This document shows, one piece after another, positions 1 through 6,721 of a stretch of 18,824 bases of DNA (positions are counted from its first letter, which is position 1; the number at the start of each line of letters is the position of its first letter). Position numbers and translations under genes: made by a program. Source of the DNA: Acidulodesulfobacterium_A sp049965795 (lineage in GTDB: Bacteria; SZUA-79; Acidulodesulfobacterales; Acidulodesulfobacteraceae); contig JBMFVW010000031.1 in assembly GCA_049965795.1 (NCBI GenBank), positions 1 to 18,824 on the forward strand, written 5' to 3'. The notes beneath the pieces were generated by a model that worked only from the letters and a program-made list of their open reading frames with translations, was not told where the DNA came from and ran no database searches.

Positions 1-50
1 TACGGCTCATATCCGTAGTGTCAGAGGTTCAAGTCCTCTCACCGCCACCA
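1..50 (+). tRNA. tRNA-Met (anticodon CAU), 3' part only
   Basis: The window opens inside a tRNA gene at about tRNA position 27. The anticodon stem is TACGG/CCGTA (1-5 with 13-17) around the loop CTCATAT, giving anticodon CAT at 8-10. A 5-nt variable loop follows (18-22), then a T arm AGAGG-TTCAAGT-CCTCT (23-39), the acceptor strand CACCGCC (40-46), discriminator A47 and an encoded CCA (48-50). The anticodon stem lacks the three consecutive G-C pairs next to the loop that mark initiator tRNA, and the acceptor strand ends in C, so an elongator tRNA-Met is most likely. A lysidine-modified tRNA-Ile(CAU) cannot be excluded without the missing 5' half. Confidence 0.93.
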
Positions 51-67
51 CTCAAAATTAAAAATCT

Positions 68-394
68 TCATTTAAGTACTCTCCCGTATTTTCTGACGTA
101 AATGAATCTTTTATTAAAAGGCGAAACCGGATAGCCGTCCTTATCGGTTTTAATATTTTTGATATAACCTTTTCTAACTAAAACGGAAAGATTTTGAGGA
201 AATTTTTTATATTTTATTCTGTATGAAATCAATGCAAGATTTAATTCATGGATTTCTTGGGCGAATTCTGTTTTTTTTGCTAATTTGACATAACCGTCAT
301 ATCTGTTTATTATTACAACCGCAAGAACGAAAATAAATATTAAAACTATTATATTTTCAAGAGTGGTTTCCGAATGTTTATTTAATTTTGTCAT
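68..394 (-). CDS. Type IV pseudopilin-like (GspG/PilE-like) membrane protein
   Basis: A 108-residue protein with a short basic leader (MTKLNKHS), then ETTLE and a hydrophobic helix of about 20 residues (roughly 12-31), then a soluble part with LNLALISYRIKYKKFP and a C-terminal GYPVSPFNKRFIYV segment. This order resembles GspG/PilE-type pseudopilins, in which an N-terminal helix is followed by a 'lY....g.yP' stretch and a 'D..G.P' turn. The Glu sits at the expected +5 position, but the residue at -1 is Ser instead of the usual Gly. The ATG at 394 is preferred because it gives a typical short prepilin leader. A TTG at 445 would add 17 residues. Neither start has a clear Shine-Dalgarno sequence. 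It is a lone gene converging on the tRNA, with no other pilus genes in view, so the function is uncertain. Confidence 0.62.
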   Translation of the reverse strand: MTKLNKHSETTLENIIVLIFIFVLAVVIINRYDGYVKLAKKTEFAQEIHELNLALISYRIKYKKFPQNLSVLVRKGYIKNIKTDKDGYPVSPFNKRFIYVRKYGRVLK

Positions 395-537
395 AAAGGT
401 AAAAGAATAAAAATTTTCTTTTTTAAAGCTTAAACGGTAAGACAAAAAAATAAATTGTAATAATTTAGAAAAAAATATAAAATTTGATAAGTGCCTTTAA
501 GCTAATTTAAGGTTTATAAAAAATAATTAAAAATATT

Positions 538-1290
538 ATGGATAAAAGACGATATTATTATGTTATAATTTCGCTTATTTTTTTACAGGTTATATCGGCC
601 GCAATAGTTTTAATTATTAATTTTATAAATATATCGGCTAATAATTCAAGTATTATTTTCTACGCAGAATCGTTTATATTTATTTTAACTTTAGTATCAT
701 TTGCCGCTGTAATAAAGTTTAAGAAAAAAATATTCGATCAAGACCTTGAAAATATGGCTTTGACCGATGGGCTTACAGGCCTTTATAATAGAAGATATTT
801 TGATATGTTTTATGAAAATATCTTTAATCAAAGTTCGAGATACGGTATTCCGCTGACGTTAATTATGTGCGATATAGACCATTTTAAAAAAATAAACGAC
901 ACATACGGGCACGATAAAGGGGACGTAGTTCTAAAAGAGATTGCAGATATATTAAAATCGAATACCAGAAAAACAGACATTGCTGCAAGATTTGGAGGGG
1001 AAGAGTTCATGCTTTGCCTTCCTTCTACCGAAATAACAAGCGCATTGGATGTGGCGAGAAAAATTAAGCAGATGGTTTTAAACGTTAAAACTAAAGATAT
1101 AAAAAAAGTAACTATCAGCATGGGGGTTACATTTTACAGAAAAGAGTTTGAGAGCAATCCTAAAGGACTTTTGAAGCGTTTAGACGATCTTCTTTATGAA
1201 GCAAAAAAAAGAGGAAGAAACAGAATAATTTCAGAAGATCATACGGGCGACATTATAGAAGTCGAAGAAAATCCGTGGTTAGACGAATGA
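538..1290 (+). CDS. Membrane-anchored GGDEF diguanylate cyclase
   Basis: A 250-residue protein expected to make cyclic di-GMP from two GTP at the inner membrane. Two hydrophobic segments (about 9-31 and 40-60) form an N-terminal hairpin, followed by a GGDEF domain from about 75 to 232. It begins with LTDGLTGLYNRRYF (75-88) and has the metal-binding DIDHFKKIND (112-121), an intact active site GGEEF (153-157) and an allosteric inhibition site RKTD (144-147), correctly spaced five residues upstream. The C-terminal helix LLYEAKKRGRNRI is also present. There is no PAS, REC or other sensory domain, so any signal would come through the short membrane hairpin. The signature is that of an active, product-inhibited cyclase. 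It starts at ATG 538 with only a weak ribosome site. It lies 71 bp upstream of cheV, which may be co-transcribed. Confidence 0.93.
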   Translation: MDKRRYYYVIISLIFLQVISAAIVLIINFINISANNSSIIFYAESFIFILTLVSFAAVIKFKKKIFDQDLENMALTDGLTGLYNRRYFDMFYENIFNQSSRYGIPLTLIMCDIDHFKKINDTYGHDKGDVVLKEIADILKSNTRKTDIAARFGGEEFMLCLPSTEITSALDVARKIKQMVLNVKTKDIKKVTISMGVTFYRKEFESNPKGLLKRLDDLLYEAKKRGRNRIISEDHTGDIIEVEENPWLDE

Positions 1291-1361
1291 AATAAAATTA
1301 ATATCATAATGTCGATATTTATATAAAATAATTAATTTTTTTTGTTATAAGGAGAAAGATT

Positions 1362-2291
1362 ATGGCAACAAATATGATAAATCCCGGCCACGATATTTTA
1401 GAAGTAGGTCAAAACAGAATGGAACTGGTAGATTTCAGGCTGTTTCGCATAGACGAAGAAGGCGAGGAAAGAGAAGGTATTTACGGGATAAACGTTGCAA
1501 AAGTTATAGAAATTATTAAAATGCCGGAAGATATATCCGAAGCGCCTAATACTTCGGAGTTTGTAGAGGGTATGTTTAATTTGAGGGGCAGCGTCGTTCC
1601 TTTAGTCAATCTCCCTAAATGGATGGGCATTATAGAACCCGAGGAATTAAACAGAAAGAATTTCAAGGTTATCATAACTGAATTCAATAGGATAAAAGTA
1701 GGATTTATAGTGCATGAAACCACAAAAATAAGGCGCGTTTCATGGGACGATATCAGCGCTCCCGAATTGTCGTCCGTAAGTTCTGTTGATTCTAAGGTAA
1801 CAGGAATTATTAAGGTCGAAAACGACGAACTGCTGCTTTTGCTGGACTTTGAATCGATAGTTGACGAGCTCGGTTTTTACAATAGGGAAAATATGGAAAT
1901 AGAAACTGAAAAAAATGAATTCGGCGGCAATAAAACGATACTTATCGTGGACGACTCGTCTGCGGCGAGAAAAATAATAAATAATGCATTAACCAAGGAA
2001 GGATTTAAAACAGTGCTTGCGGAAAACGGAAAAGACGCTCTTGATGTGGTTTATCAAGATAAATATAATTTTAGCGTGATAATTTGCGATGTCGAGATGC
2101 CGGTTATGGACGGGTATACTTTTACCAAGACGTTGAAGTCCGACGATAAATATAAAAATATTCCGATCATAATGCATTCTTCTTTGAGCGGAGCAGAAAA
2201 TTCAGATAAAGGAACGCGTGCCGGTGCAGATTTCTATGTGGTAAAATTTGATCCGGTAGAATTTATAAGCACTATAAAAAAGGTGCTGTAA
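1362..2291 (+). CDS. cheV: Chemotaxis coupling protein CheV (CheW + receiver)
   Basis: A 309-residue cytoplasmic protein with an N-terminal CheW-like domain (about 20-175, including GINVAKVIEIIKMPE and FNLRGSVVPLVNL) and a C-terminal receiver domain (about 191-309). The receiver has the acidic pair D197/D198 (ILIVDDS), the phospho-acceptor D243 (IICDVEMPVMDG), a Ser in the switch position (IIMHSS, about 273) and the conserved Lys at 295 (VVKF). CheW plus receiver is the CheV architecture: it couples chemoreceptors to CheA and can be phosphorylated for adaptation. The start ATG 1362 follows a good ribosome site, AAGGAGA. No CheA, receptor or flagellar gene is in this window, so its partners lie elsewhere. 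Adjacency to a diguanylate cyclase suggests a motility connection, by inference only. Confidence 0.93.
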   Translation: MATNMINPGHDILEVGQNRMELVDFRLFRIDEEGEEREGIYGINVAKVIEIIKMPEDISEAPNTSEFVEGMFNLRGSVVPLVNLPKWMGIIEPEELNRKNFKVIITEFNRIKVGFIVHETTKIRRVSWDDISAPELSSVSSVDSKVTGIIKVENDELLLLLDFESIVDELGFYNRENMEIETEKNEFGGNKTILIVDDSSAARKIINNALTKEGFKTVLAENGKDALDVVYQDKYNFSVIICDVEMPVMDGYTFTKTLKSDDKYKNIPIIMHSSLSGAENSDKGTRAGADFYVVKFDPVEFISTIKKVL

Positions 2292-2300
2292 ATTGCGGCG

Positions 2301-2323
2301 GGGACAGAATTCAATTCTGTTCC
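2301..2323. repeat. Inverted repeat/hairpin behind cheV
   Basis: GGGACAGAATT (2301-2311) pairs with AATTCTGTTCC (2313-2323) around a single central base, an almost perfect 11-bp arm with one G-T wobble. It starts 10 bp after the cheV stop. No T-run follows, so it is not a canonical Rho-independent terminator. A CTGACACC segment lies about 50 bp downstream (around 2368-2375). The stretch 2292-2477 has no supported gene. The hairpin could be a transcript 3'-end structure or the edge of a decayed dispersed repeat. Confidence 0.55.
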
Positions 2324-2477
2324 AGTATCTGATTTACTCAAAGCTGCCGATAGAAAATTGTATTAATCTGACACCTTTTCTTAACGGTAAATTTGGGGTA
2401 ATAAATTTAAGTTGCAATTAATAATTAAAAATGATAAAAATATTAATTACATTTTTTTAATAAGGAGGTGAAATTAA

Positions 2478-2807
2478 TTGAAAAAAGTATTATTGTCGAT
2501 TTTATTCTTATCTTTGATAGCAATACCTTCCAGCTCTTTTGCGGCAGTTAAACCGGTAAAAAAAGCAGTTGCTAAAAAAGTTGCAGCGAAAAAAGTAGTT
2601 GCAAAGAAAACGGTTAAAACAGTATCTTCCGCTACGGTAAAGGCTGTTCAGCAGGCTCTTGCTAAAGACGGATTGTTTAAAGGCAAGGTTGACGGAATGA
2701 TCGGACCTGTTACTACTAATGCCGTTAAAGCTTTTCAGAAAAAAAACGGACTTAAGGCTGACGGTATTATAGGCCCAATGACGCTTAAAAAATTGGGCGT
2801 AAAGTAA
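2478..2807 (+). CDS. Secreted peptidoglycan-binding domain protein
   Basis: A 109-residue protein with a Sec signal peptide (basic KK, hydrophobic core about 4-16, likely cleavage near SFA, residues 20-22). A Lys/Ala/Val-rich linker of roughly 25 residues follows (27-50), then one PG_binding_1 domain (about 52-109) with VQQALAKDGLF, VDGMIGPVTTNAVKAFQKKNGL and a second DGIIGPMTLKKLG repeat. Such domains bind murein in the periplasm. No catalytic domain is attached, so it may be a structural or adaptor protein. The start is TTG 2478, chosen because a near-perfect ribosome site AAGGAGGTG (2462-2470) sits at the right distance and the signal peptide begins exactly there. The highly basic linker may contact anionic cell-wall or membrane polymers (inference). 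A strong terminator closes the gene. Confidence 0.87.
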   Translation: MKKVLLSILFLSLIAIPSSSFAAVKPVKKAVAKKVAAKKVVAKKTVKTVSSATVKAVQQALAKDGLFKGKVDGMIGPVTTNAVKAFQKKNGLKADGIIGPMTLKKLGVK

Positions 2808-2834
2808 TCCTTTTATAAACCCTAATTTTATTAG

Positions 2835-2876
2835 AAAAAAGGCGGCAGATTAATCTTCTGCCGCCTTTTTGTTTTT
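2835..2876 (+). terminator. Rho-independent terminator after the PG-binding gene
   Basis: A 9-bp perfect GC-rich stem GGCGGCAGA (2841-2849) / TCTGCCGCC (2857-2865) with a 7-nt loop, preceded by an A-run and followed by TTTTTGTTTTT. The A-run and T-run extend the stem and make it potentially bidirectional. It lies 28 bp after the stop codon at 2807 and separates the PG-binding gene from bioD. Confidence 0.9.
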
Positions 2877-2949
2877 AAATGTATAGATATAGCGTTAATA
2901 TCTATTTTATTTTTTTATTTATTACATATTTATATTTAATTTGCTTAAT

Positions 2950-3663
2950 ATGGACGAGAAAATATTTTTTATAACGGGAATAGATACCGGCATAGGGAAA
3001 ACATTTTGCAGCTCTCTGATGCTGTCCGCTATAAAACAGAAAGGTCTTAATGCCGGATATATGAAGCCTATAGAAACGGGCGTTAAAATCGGCGAAGACG
3101 GTTTAAAAAAATATATAGACGGTCTTTACGTTAAAACATACTGCGATTTAAAAGAAAATCTTGACGTTATAACGCCCTACACTTTCCGGCTGCCTTTGTC
3201 GCCTTATGCGGCGCTTAAAAAAGAAGGCGGCGAATTATGCATTAAGGAGATTCTTTTTAAATTTTACGAACTTAATAAAATTCACGATTATATGATAGTG
3301 GAAGGTGCCGGCGGAATGCTTGTTCCGTTAAAACGCGGTCATTTTATGATAGATATAGCAAAATATTTAGACGCAGGAGTTGTTTTAGTTACTAAAGCAG
3401 GTTTAGGCATGATAAACCAGACGCTTTTAAGTATAGAATATGCGTTAAGTAAAGGAATTAAAATGTCCGGCATAATTATCAACAATGTTTTAAATGAAAA
3501 CGATGAAAGCGTATCTTCCAATAAAGAAATTTTATGCGAATTTACCGATGTTCCTATTATCGGCGAAATTCCCAATATTTCTAAAGAAAAACAATACGGG
3601 GAAATAAAAGCCCATAAAGACTTTGCTTTAAAATATATAGACTTAGGGAAAATTTTATTATAA
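2950..3663 (+). CDS. bioD: ATP-dependent dethiobiotin synthetase
   Basis: A 237-residue cytoplasmic enzyme that closes the ureido ring of dethiobiotin from 7,8-diaminopelargonate, CO2 and ATP, the penultimate step of biotin synthesis. It has the P-loop GIDTGIGKT (10-18), the substrate-lysine motif KPIETG (39-44, catalytic K39), the LPLSPYAA segment (81-88) and EGAGG (118-122), all in the family order and at normal length. ATG 2950 is preferred because the protein then starts MDEKIFFITG. An in-frame TTG at 2941 would add three residues. No clear ribosome site is visible for either. No other biotin genes are nearby; dapL follows after 55 bp with its own ribosome site. An 8-bp inverted repeat at 2883-2905 lies upstream. 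Confidence 0.92.
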   Translation: MDEKIFFITGIDTGIGKTFCSSLMLSAIKQKGLNAGYMKPIETGVKIGEDGLKKYIDGLYVKTYCDLKENLDVITPYTFRLPLSPYAALKKEGGELCIKEILFKFYELNKIHDYMIVEGAGGMLVPLKRGHFMIDIAKYLDAGVVLVTKAGLGMINQTLLSIEYALSKGIKMSGIIINNVLNENDESVSSNKEILCEFTDVPIIGEIPNISKEKQYGEIKAHKDFALKYIDLGKILL

Positions 3664-3718
3664 AATATTTATAAAATATTAATCAAATTAAATTATCTCT
3701 CAAGGAGGATTCCTATTC

Positions 3719-4879
3719 ATGCGCTTTAATCAGTCGGATAGACTTAAACAACTCCCTGTGTATCTTTTTGCAGAAATAGATAAACTGAAGTCCCAAGTAA
3801 AAGCAAGGGGAGTCGATATAATAAGTTTTGGAATCGGCGATCCGGACTTGCCGACTCCAAAAGCAATAGTCGATGTTTTAAAGAAAGAAAGCGAAATAGA
3901 CGCTAATCAAAAATATCCTTCATATGAAGGTCTTTTGAAATTTAGGGAATCGGTTTCCGGCTGGTATAAAAAAAGGTTTAATATAGCGCTTGACCCCGAC
4001 ACCGAAGTTCTGTCTTTAATAGGTTCAAAAGAAGGAATAGGGCATTTGCCGCTTGCTTTTATAAATCCGGGAGACGTTGTTTTAATACCGGATCCAGGGT
4101 ATCCTGTTTACAGGGCAGGTACTATTTTTGCCGGAGGTATTCCTTATATTATGCCTCTCAAAGAAGAAAACGATTTTTTACCTGATTTTTCAATTATACC
4201 GGACGATATTTTAAAAAAAGCAAAACTTATGTTTCTTAATTATCCAAATAATCCTACTTCTGCATCTGCTGACAGGCATTTTTTTAACGAGGCAGTAAAA
4301 TTTGCAAAGAAAAATGAAATTATAATCGCTCACGATTTTGCATATTCCGAAGTTTATACCGGCGAAAAGGGAAACGATTCCTTTCTTGAAGCAAACGGAG
4401 CAAAAGAAATAGGAATAGAGTTTCATTCGCTTTCTAAAACATTTAATATGACCGGTTTCAGAATAGGATTTGCAGCAGGAAACGAAGAAATAATTAAGGG
4501 ACTTGGAGCAGTTAAGACAAATCTCGATTCCGGTGTATTCCAAGCCATACAGCTTGCGGGTGCTTACGGATTAGACAATGAACTTAAAGCAGTCGAGGAT
4601 AATAATGAAATATATAAAAAAAGGCGCGAACTTTTAGTGTCCGGTTTGGAAAAATTGGGTTATAAAGTATATAAATCCGATGCTACGTTTTACGTCTGGG
4701 CGCATGTTCCTAAAACAGGCATGACTTCTAAGGATTTTGCCGTATCGCTCTTAAACGAAACGGGAATCATAATTACGCCAGGATCAGGCTTCGGCGAAAA
4801 CGGCGAAGGCTTTGTCCGTTTTTCATTGACTATAAGCGAAAACCGTATAAAAGAAGCTTTAGTCAGAATGGGAGCATGA
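3719..4879 (+). CDS. dapL: LL-diaminopimelate aminotransferase
   Basis: A 386-residue fold-type I PLP aminotransferase. It converts tetrahydrodipicolinate directly to LL-diaminopimelate using glutamate, a shortcut to lysine and murein precursors. The N-terminus (SDRLKQLPVYLFAEIDKLK), GIGDPDLPTP (38-47), YPSYEGLLKFRES, GSKEGIGHLPLAFINPGDVV (102-121) and DPGYPVYRAGTIFAGG (125-140) fit DapL better than general aspartate aminotransferases. PLP contacts are visible at N178-P-T, D206-F-A-Y209, SLSK with Schiff-base K240, and R248. A C-terminal FVRFSLT carries the carboxylate-binding Arg. It starts at ATG 3719 after a strong AAGGAGG. Its stop overlaps the folK start in ATGA (4876-4879), so the two are translationally coupled. 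A related MalY/AlaA-type aminotransferase is the main alternative. Confidence 0.88.
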   Translation: MRFNQSDRLKQLPVYLFAEIDKLKSQVKARGVDIISFGIGDPDLPTPKAIVDVLKKESEIDANQKYPSYEGLLKFRESVSGWYKKRFNIALDPDTEVLSLIGSKEGIGHLPLAFINPGDVVLIPDPGYPVYRAGTIFAGGIPYIMPLKEENDFLPDFSIIPDDILKKAKLMFLNYPNNPTSASADRHFFNEAVKFAKKNEIIIAHDFAYSEVYTGEKGNDSFLEANGAKEIGIEFHSLSKTFNMTGFRIGFAAGNEEIIKGLGAVKTNLDSGVFQAIQLAGAYGLDNELKAVEDNNEIYKKRRELLVSGLEKLGYKVYKSDATFYVWAHVPKTGMTSKDFAVSLLNETGIIITPGSGFGENGEGFVRFSLTISENRIKEALVRMGA

Positions 4880-5505
4880 ATTTAGCAAACGCTAAGTTTG
4901 ACGGTGAAGACTTTATCGTATGTTTAGGATTGGGCAGCAATGTCGGCAATAAAGAGTCTAACTTATTAAAAGCCATGGATTTTATTAAAAACAGGGCAAA
5001 TATTTTAAGCGTTTCATCTATATATTTAACTTCTCCGGTCGGAAACGAAAATCAGCCTTTTTTTTTAAATTGCGCCGTCATTATTAGTATTCCGTCGAAA
5101 TCGAATAATAATACCGACGGCTTATCGAGTTTTTTTCATGAACTGCTGTCGTTTCTAAAAAATATTGAAAAAATTATGGGCAGGAAAGAATATTCCGTAA
5201 GATATATGCCTCGTGTTATAGATATAGATATTCTTTTTGCTTATAGCGTCGGTTTAAAAAAATATATTCTTATAGATTCGCCGGATTTAAAAATTCCCCA
5301 CAAAGAGATATTTAACCGCCTGTTCGTCATGCTTCCCTTATTAGACTTCGCAAATGTCTCAAGCGGATTTATTTTTAATAAGCCGTTCGATAAAGAAAGC
5401 ATAAAAAAAGCCCTTGCAGAGTTGAAAAAAACCGATGCAGGGGCTTCCCAGAAAATATCTTATTATGCCAAATTCTACGAAAATTTAAGAGGAATTGCAC
5501 GCTAA
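4876..5505 (+). CDS. folK: HPPK (6-hydroxymethyl-dihydropterin pyrophosphokinase)
   Basis: A 209-residue enzyme that transfers pyrophosphate from ATP to 6-hydroxymethyl-7,8-dihydropterin in folate synthesis. It shows the N-terminal GLGSNVGNK (18-26), SPVGNENQPFFLNC (53-66), the Mg-binding RVIDIDILF (Asp at 116 and 118) and the C-terminal IPHKEIFNRLFVMLPL (140-155). It is longer than the roughly 160-residue minimal enzyme because of an insertion around 72-90 (SKSNNNTDGLSSFF) and a lysine-rich C-terminal extension after about 165. It overlaps dapL by 4 nt with no gap. Its TAA overlaps the stop of convergent speD by 3 nt, leaving no room for a separate terminator. No folP, folB or folE is present. 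Confidence 0.92.
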   Translation: MNLANAKFDGEDFIVCLGLGSNVGNKESNLLKAMDFIKNRANILSVSSIYLTSPVGNENQPFFLNCAVIISIPSKSNNNTDGLSSFFHELLSFLKNIEKIMGRKEYSVRYMPRVIDIDILFAYSVGLKKYILIDSPDLKIPHKEIFNRLFVMLPLLDFANVSSGFIFNKPFDKESIKKALAELKKTDAGASQKISYYAKFYENLRGIAR

Positions 5506-5909
5506 CGGGCGACTAGCTTCTCCTCGCACAGTACTTTATGAGGAAGCTCTTCGTTGTAAATAGATATAAGACCTCTTTTTATTTCCATAATTTGCGGCTC
5601 TAAAGAACCGAATCTTTCTACTAAAAATTCGGCGGCCTCCTGAGGTTTAATTATGTCGCCGCAAGTAAAAATATCTACGGCGGCATAGTCGTATTCCGGC
5701 CATGTATGAATAGAAAGATGAGATTCGGCAATAATAACCATTCCGCTTATTCCAAACGGATTAAATTCATGAAACTTATGCTCTACTATTGTAGCTTTTG
5801 CTTCAGACGCCGCATCCAGCATTGCAGTTTCTACAAACTCTAGATCGGCCAAGATATTTTTTCTGCATTTTTTTAATTCTAAAAGCAAATGCGTTCCTAA
5901 TGAATTCAT
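5502..5909 (-). CDS. speD: S-adenosylmethionine decarboxylase proenzyme (SpeD/SpeH type)
   Basis: A 135-residue pyruvoyl-dependent enzyme making the aminopropyl donor for spermidine. The self-cleavage site ESHLSIHTWPEY lies at 62-73: the chain is cut between E62 and S63, and S63 becomes the pyruvoyl group. H68 (processing) and C83 (in FTCGD, proton donor) are in place, with the numbering I recall for the small bacterial class exemplified by Thermotoga maritima. It starts at the ATG ending at 5909, after a strong AAGGAGG (complement of 5918-5924). A TTGCAT-N16-TATAAT promoter lies upstream. No spermidine synthase (speE) or arginine decarboxylase gene is adjacent. It is divergent from the cytochrome genes and convergent with folK. 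Confidence 0.96.
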   Translation of the reverse strand: MNSLGTHLLLELKKCRKNILADLEFVETAMLDAASEAKATIVEHKFHEFNPFGISGMVIIAESHLSIHTWPEYDYAAVDIFTCGDIIKPQEAAEFLVERFGSLEPQIMEIKRGLISIYNEELPHKVLCEEKLVAR

Positions 5910-5985
5910 TTTACATACCTCCTTCGGAGAACTAAAATCCCCAGCTAAATTTTAATAAATAAACAAAATTTTTACACGATTTTTT

Positions 5986-6013
5986 ATTATATGTTATTTG
6001 CCGAAAAATGCAA
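5986..6013 (-). promoter_or_regulatory. Sigma70-like promoter for speD
   Basis: Read on the minus strand, TTGCAT (complement of 6008-6013) is followed after 16 bp by a consensus TATAAT (complement of 5986-5991). This predicts a start near 5979 and a leader of about 70 nt. The leader shows no obvious SAM-riboswitch fold by eye. The surrounding DNA is very AT-rich, so the -35 match is the weaker half. Confidence 0.55.
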
Positions 6014-6045
6014 GAAAAAAATATATAAAAATACAGATAAAAATC

Positions 6046-6072
6046 TTGACTTAATTTTTTTTTTATTATAAT
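6046..6072 (+). promoter_or_regulatory. Probable sigma70-like promoter for the first cytochrome gene
   Basis: TTGACT (6046-6051) and TATAAT (6067-6072) are both close to consensus but only 15 bp apart. A slightly shifted -10, TAATAT at 6069-6074, gives the ideal 17-bp spacer. Either predicts a start near 6080, about 50 nt before the ATG at 6134. It is divergent from the speD promoter, and the intervening stretch 5992-6045 is AT-rich without a visible operator. Confidence 0.5.
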
Positions 6073-6133
6073 ATTTGTAAATAAGAATTAAAACATTAAT
6101 AATTTATTTAATTTTAAAGGGGGTAGAATTATT

Positions 6134-6484
6134 ATGAAAATGAAAAAAGTAATTTCGTCTTTATTAATCGCTTCTGCTTTAACTTTTAGCGCTACTACAG
6201 TTTTTGCTTCCACCGGTTCTTCTCTTTTCAGCTCCGAAGGATGCATAGCCTGCCACACTATTAACGGACAGGGCGGTTCGGTAGGTCCAGACCTTTCTCA
6301 TGTCGGCAGCAAAAGAAGCCTTTCTTGGATTAAAACACAAATTACAAATCCTTCCGCTCATTTTGCGTCAGGCAGTTCGGTAACGATTAACGGACAATCT
6401 TATACGGCTATTATGCCTGCGCACAAGCATATGCCTGCTTCAAAACTTAACGCTCTTGCCAATTATCTTGAATCCTTAAAATAA
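6134..6484 (+). CDS. Small periplasmic monohaem cytochrome c (copy 1)
   Basis: A 116-residue class I-like c-type cytochrome. It has a signal peptide (KMKK, hydrophobic about 6-20, likely cleavage after VFA at 26) and one haem-attachment site CIACH (C37, C40, H41). VGPDLSHVG (50-58), SLSWIKTQI (62-70) and AIMPAHKHMP (92-101) follow, with M94 the best candidate for the distal haem ligand, then the C-terminal helix LNALANYLESLK. The mature part is about 90 residues. It would carry single electrons in the periplasm, but no oxidase, reductase or bc1 gene nearby identifies a partner. The start ATG 6134 follows AAAGGGGGT. It is about 70% identical to the next gene in the mature region by hand count, so the pair arose by tandem duplication. 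Confidence 0.92.
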   Translation: MKMKKVISSLLIASALTFSATTVFASTGSSLFSSEGCIACHTINGQGGSVGPDLSHVGSKRSLSWIKTQITNPSAHFASGSSVTINGQSYTAIMPAHKHMPASKLNALANYLESLK

Positions 6485-6498
6485 TTTTATGTATTTAT

Positions 6499-6540
6499 GT
6501 TTGCCCGAAGAACCGTTAAAAAACGGCTCTTCGGGCAAAC
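6499..6540 (+). terminator. Long hairpin after cytochrome copy 1 (probable terminator)
   Basis: GTTTGCCCGAAGAACCGT (from 6499) pairs with ACGGCTCTTCGGGCAAAC (ending 6540) around a short A-rich loop. This gives an 18-bp stem with one A-C mismatch. It begins 15 bp after the cytochrome stop. The sequence after the stem is TAAATTTAAAATTT, not a pure T-run, so termination is likely but not textbook; it may also protect the transcript 3' end. Confidence 0.7.
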
Positions 6541-6721
6541 TAAATTTAAAATTTATTATTTAAAAATACCGAATAAATCTGTACACAATAATCATAATTT
6601 AAGCTTAGCATTTTTTTTTAAATTTTATTTTTTTTGCGCTTTAGCTTTTTATTGATTATTGTTATCGTTAAAATATTATTGATATATAATAATACTTATT
6701 AAAAAAAGGAGGTGAATTACT

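Noticed and set aside
1..50. Initiator tRNA-fMet
   Set aside because: The anticodon stem lacks the three consecutive G-C pairs at the loop, and the acceptor strand ends in C, consistent with a normal G1-C72 pair.
5910..5979. SAM or other riboswitch in the speD leader
   Set aside because: The leader is about 70 nt and AT-rich; no paired helices or conserved core of a known SAM riboswitch can be traced by eye.
6499..6540. CRISPR-like or regulatory repeat after the first cytochrome
   Set aside because: It is a single long hairpin just after a stop codon with no further copies in the window. Terminator or 3' stabiliser is the simpler reading. No CRISPR repeats were seen anywhere.
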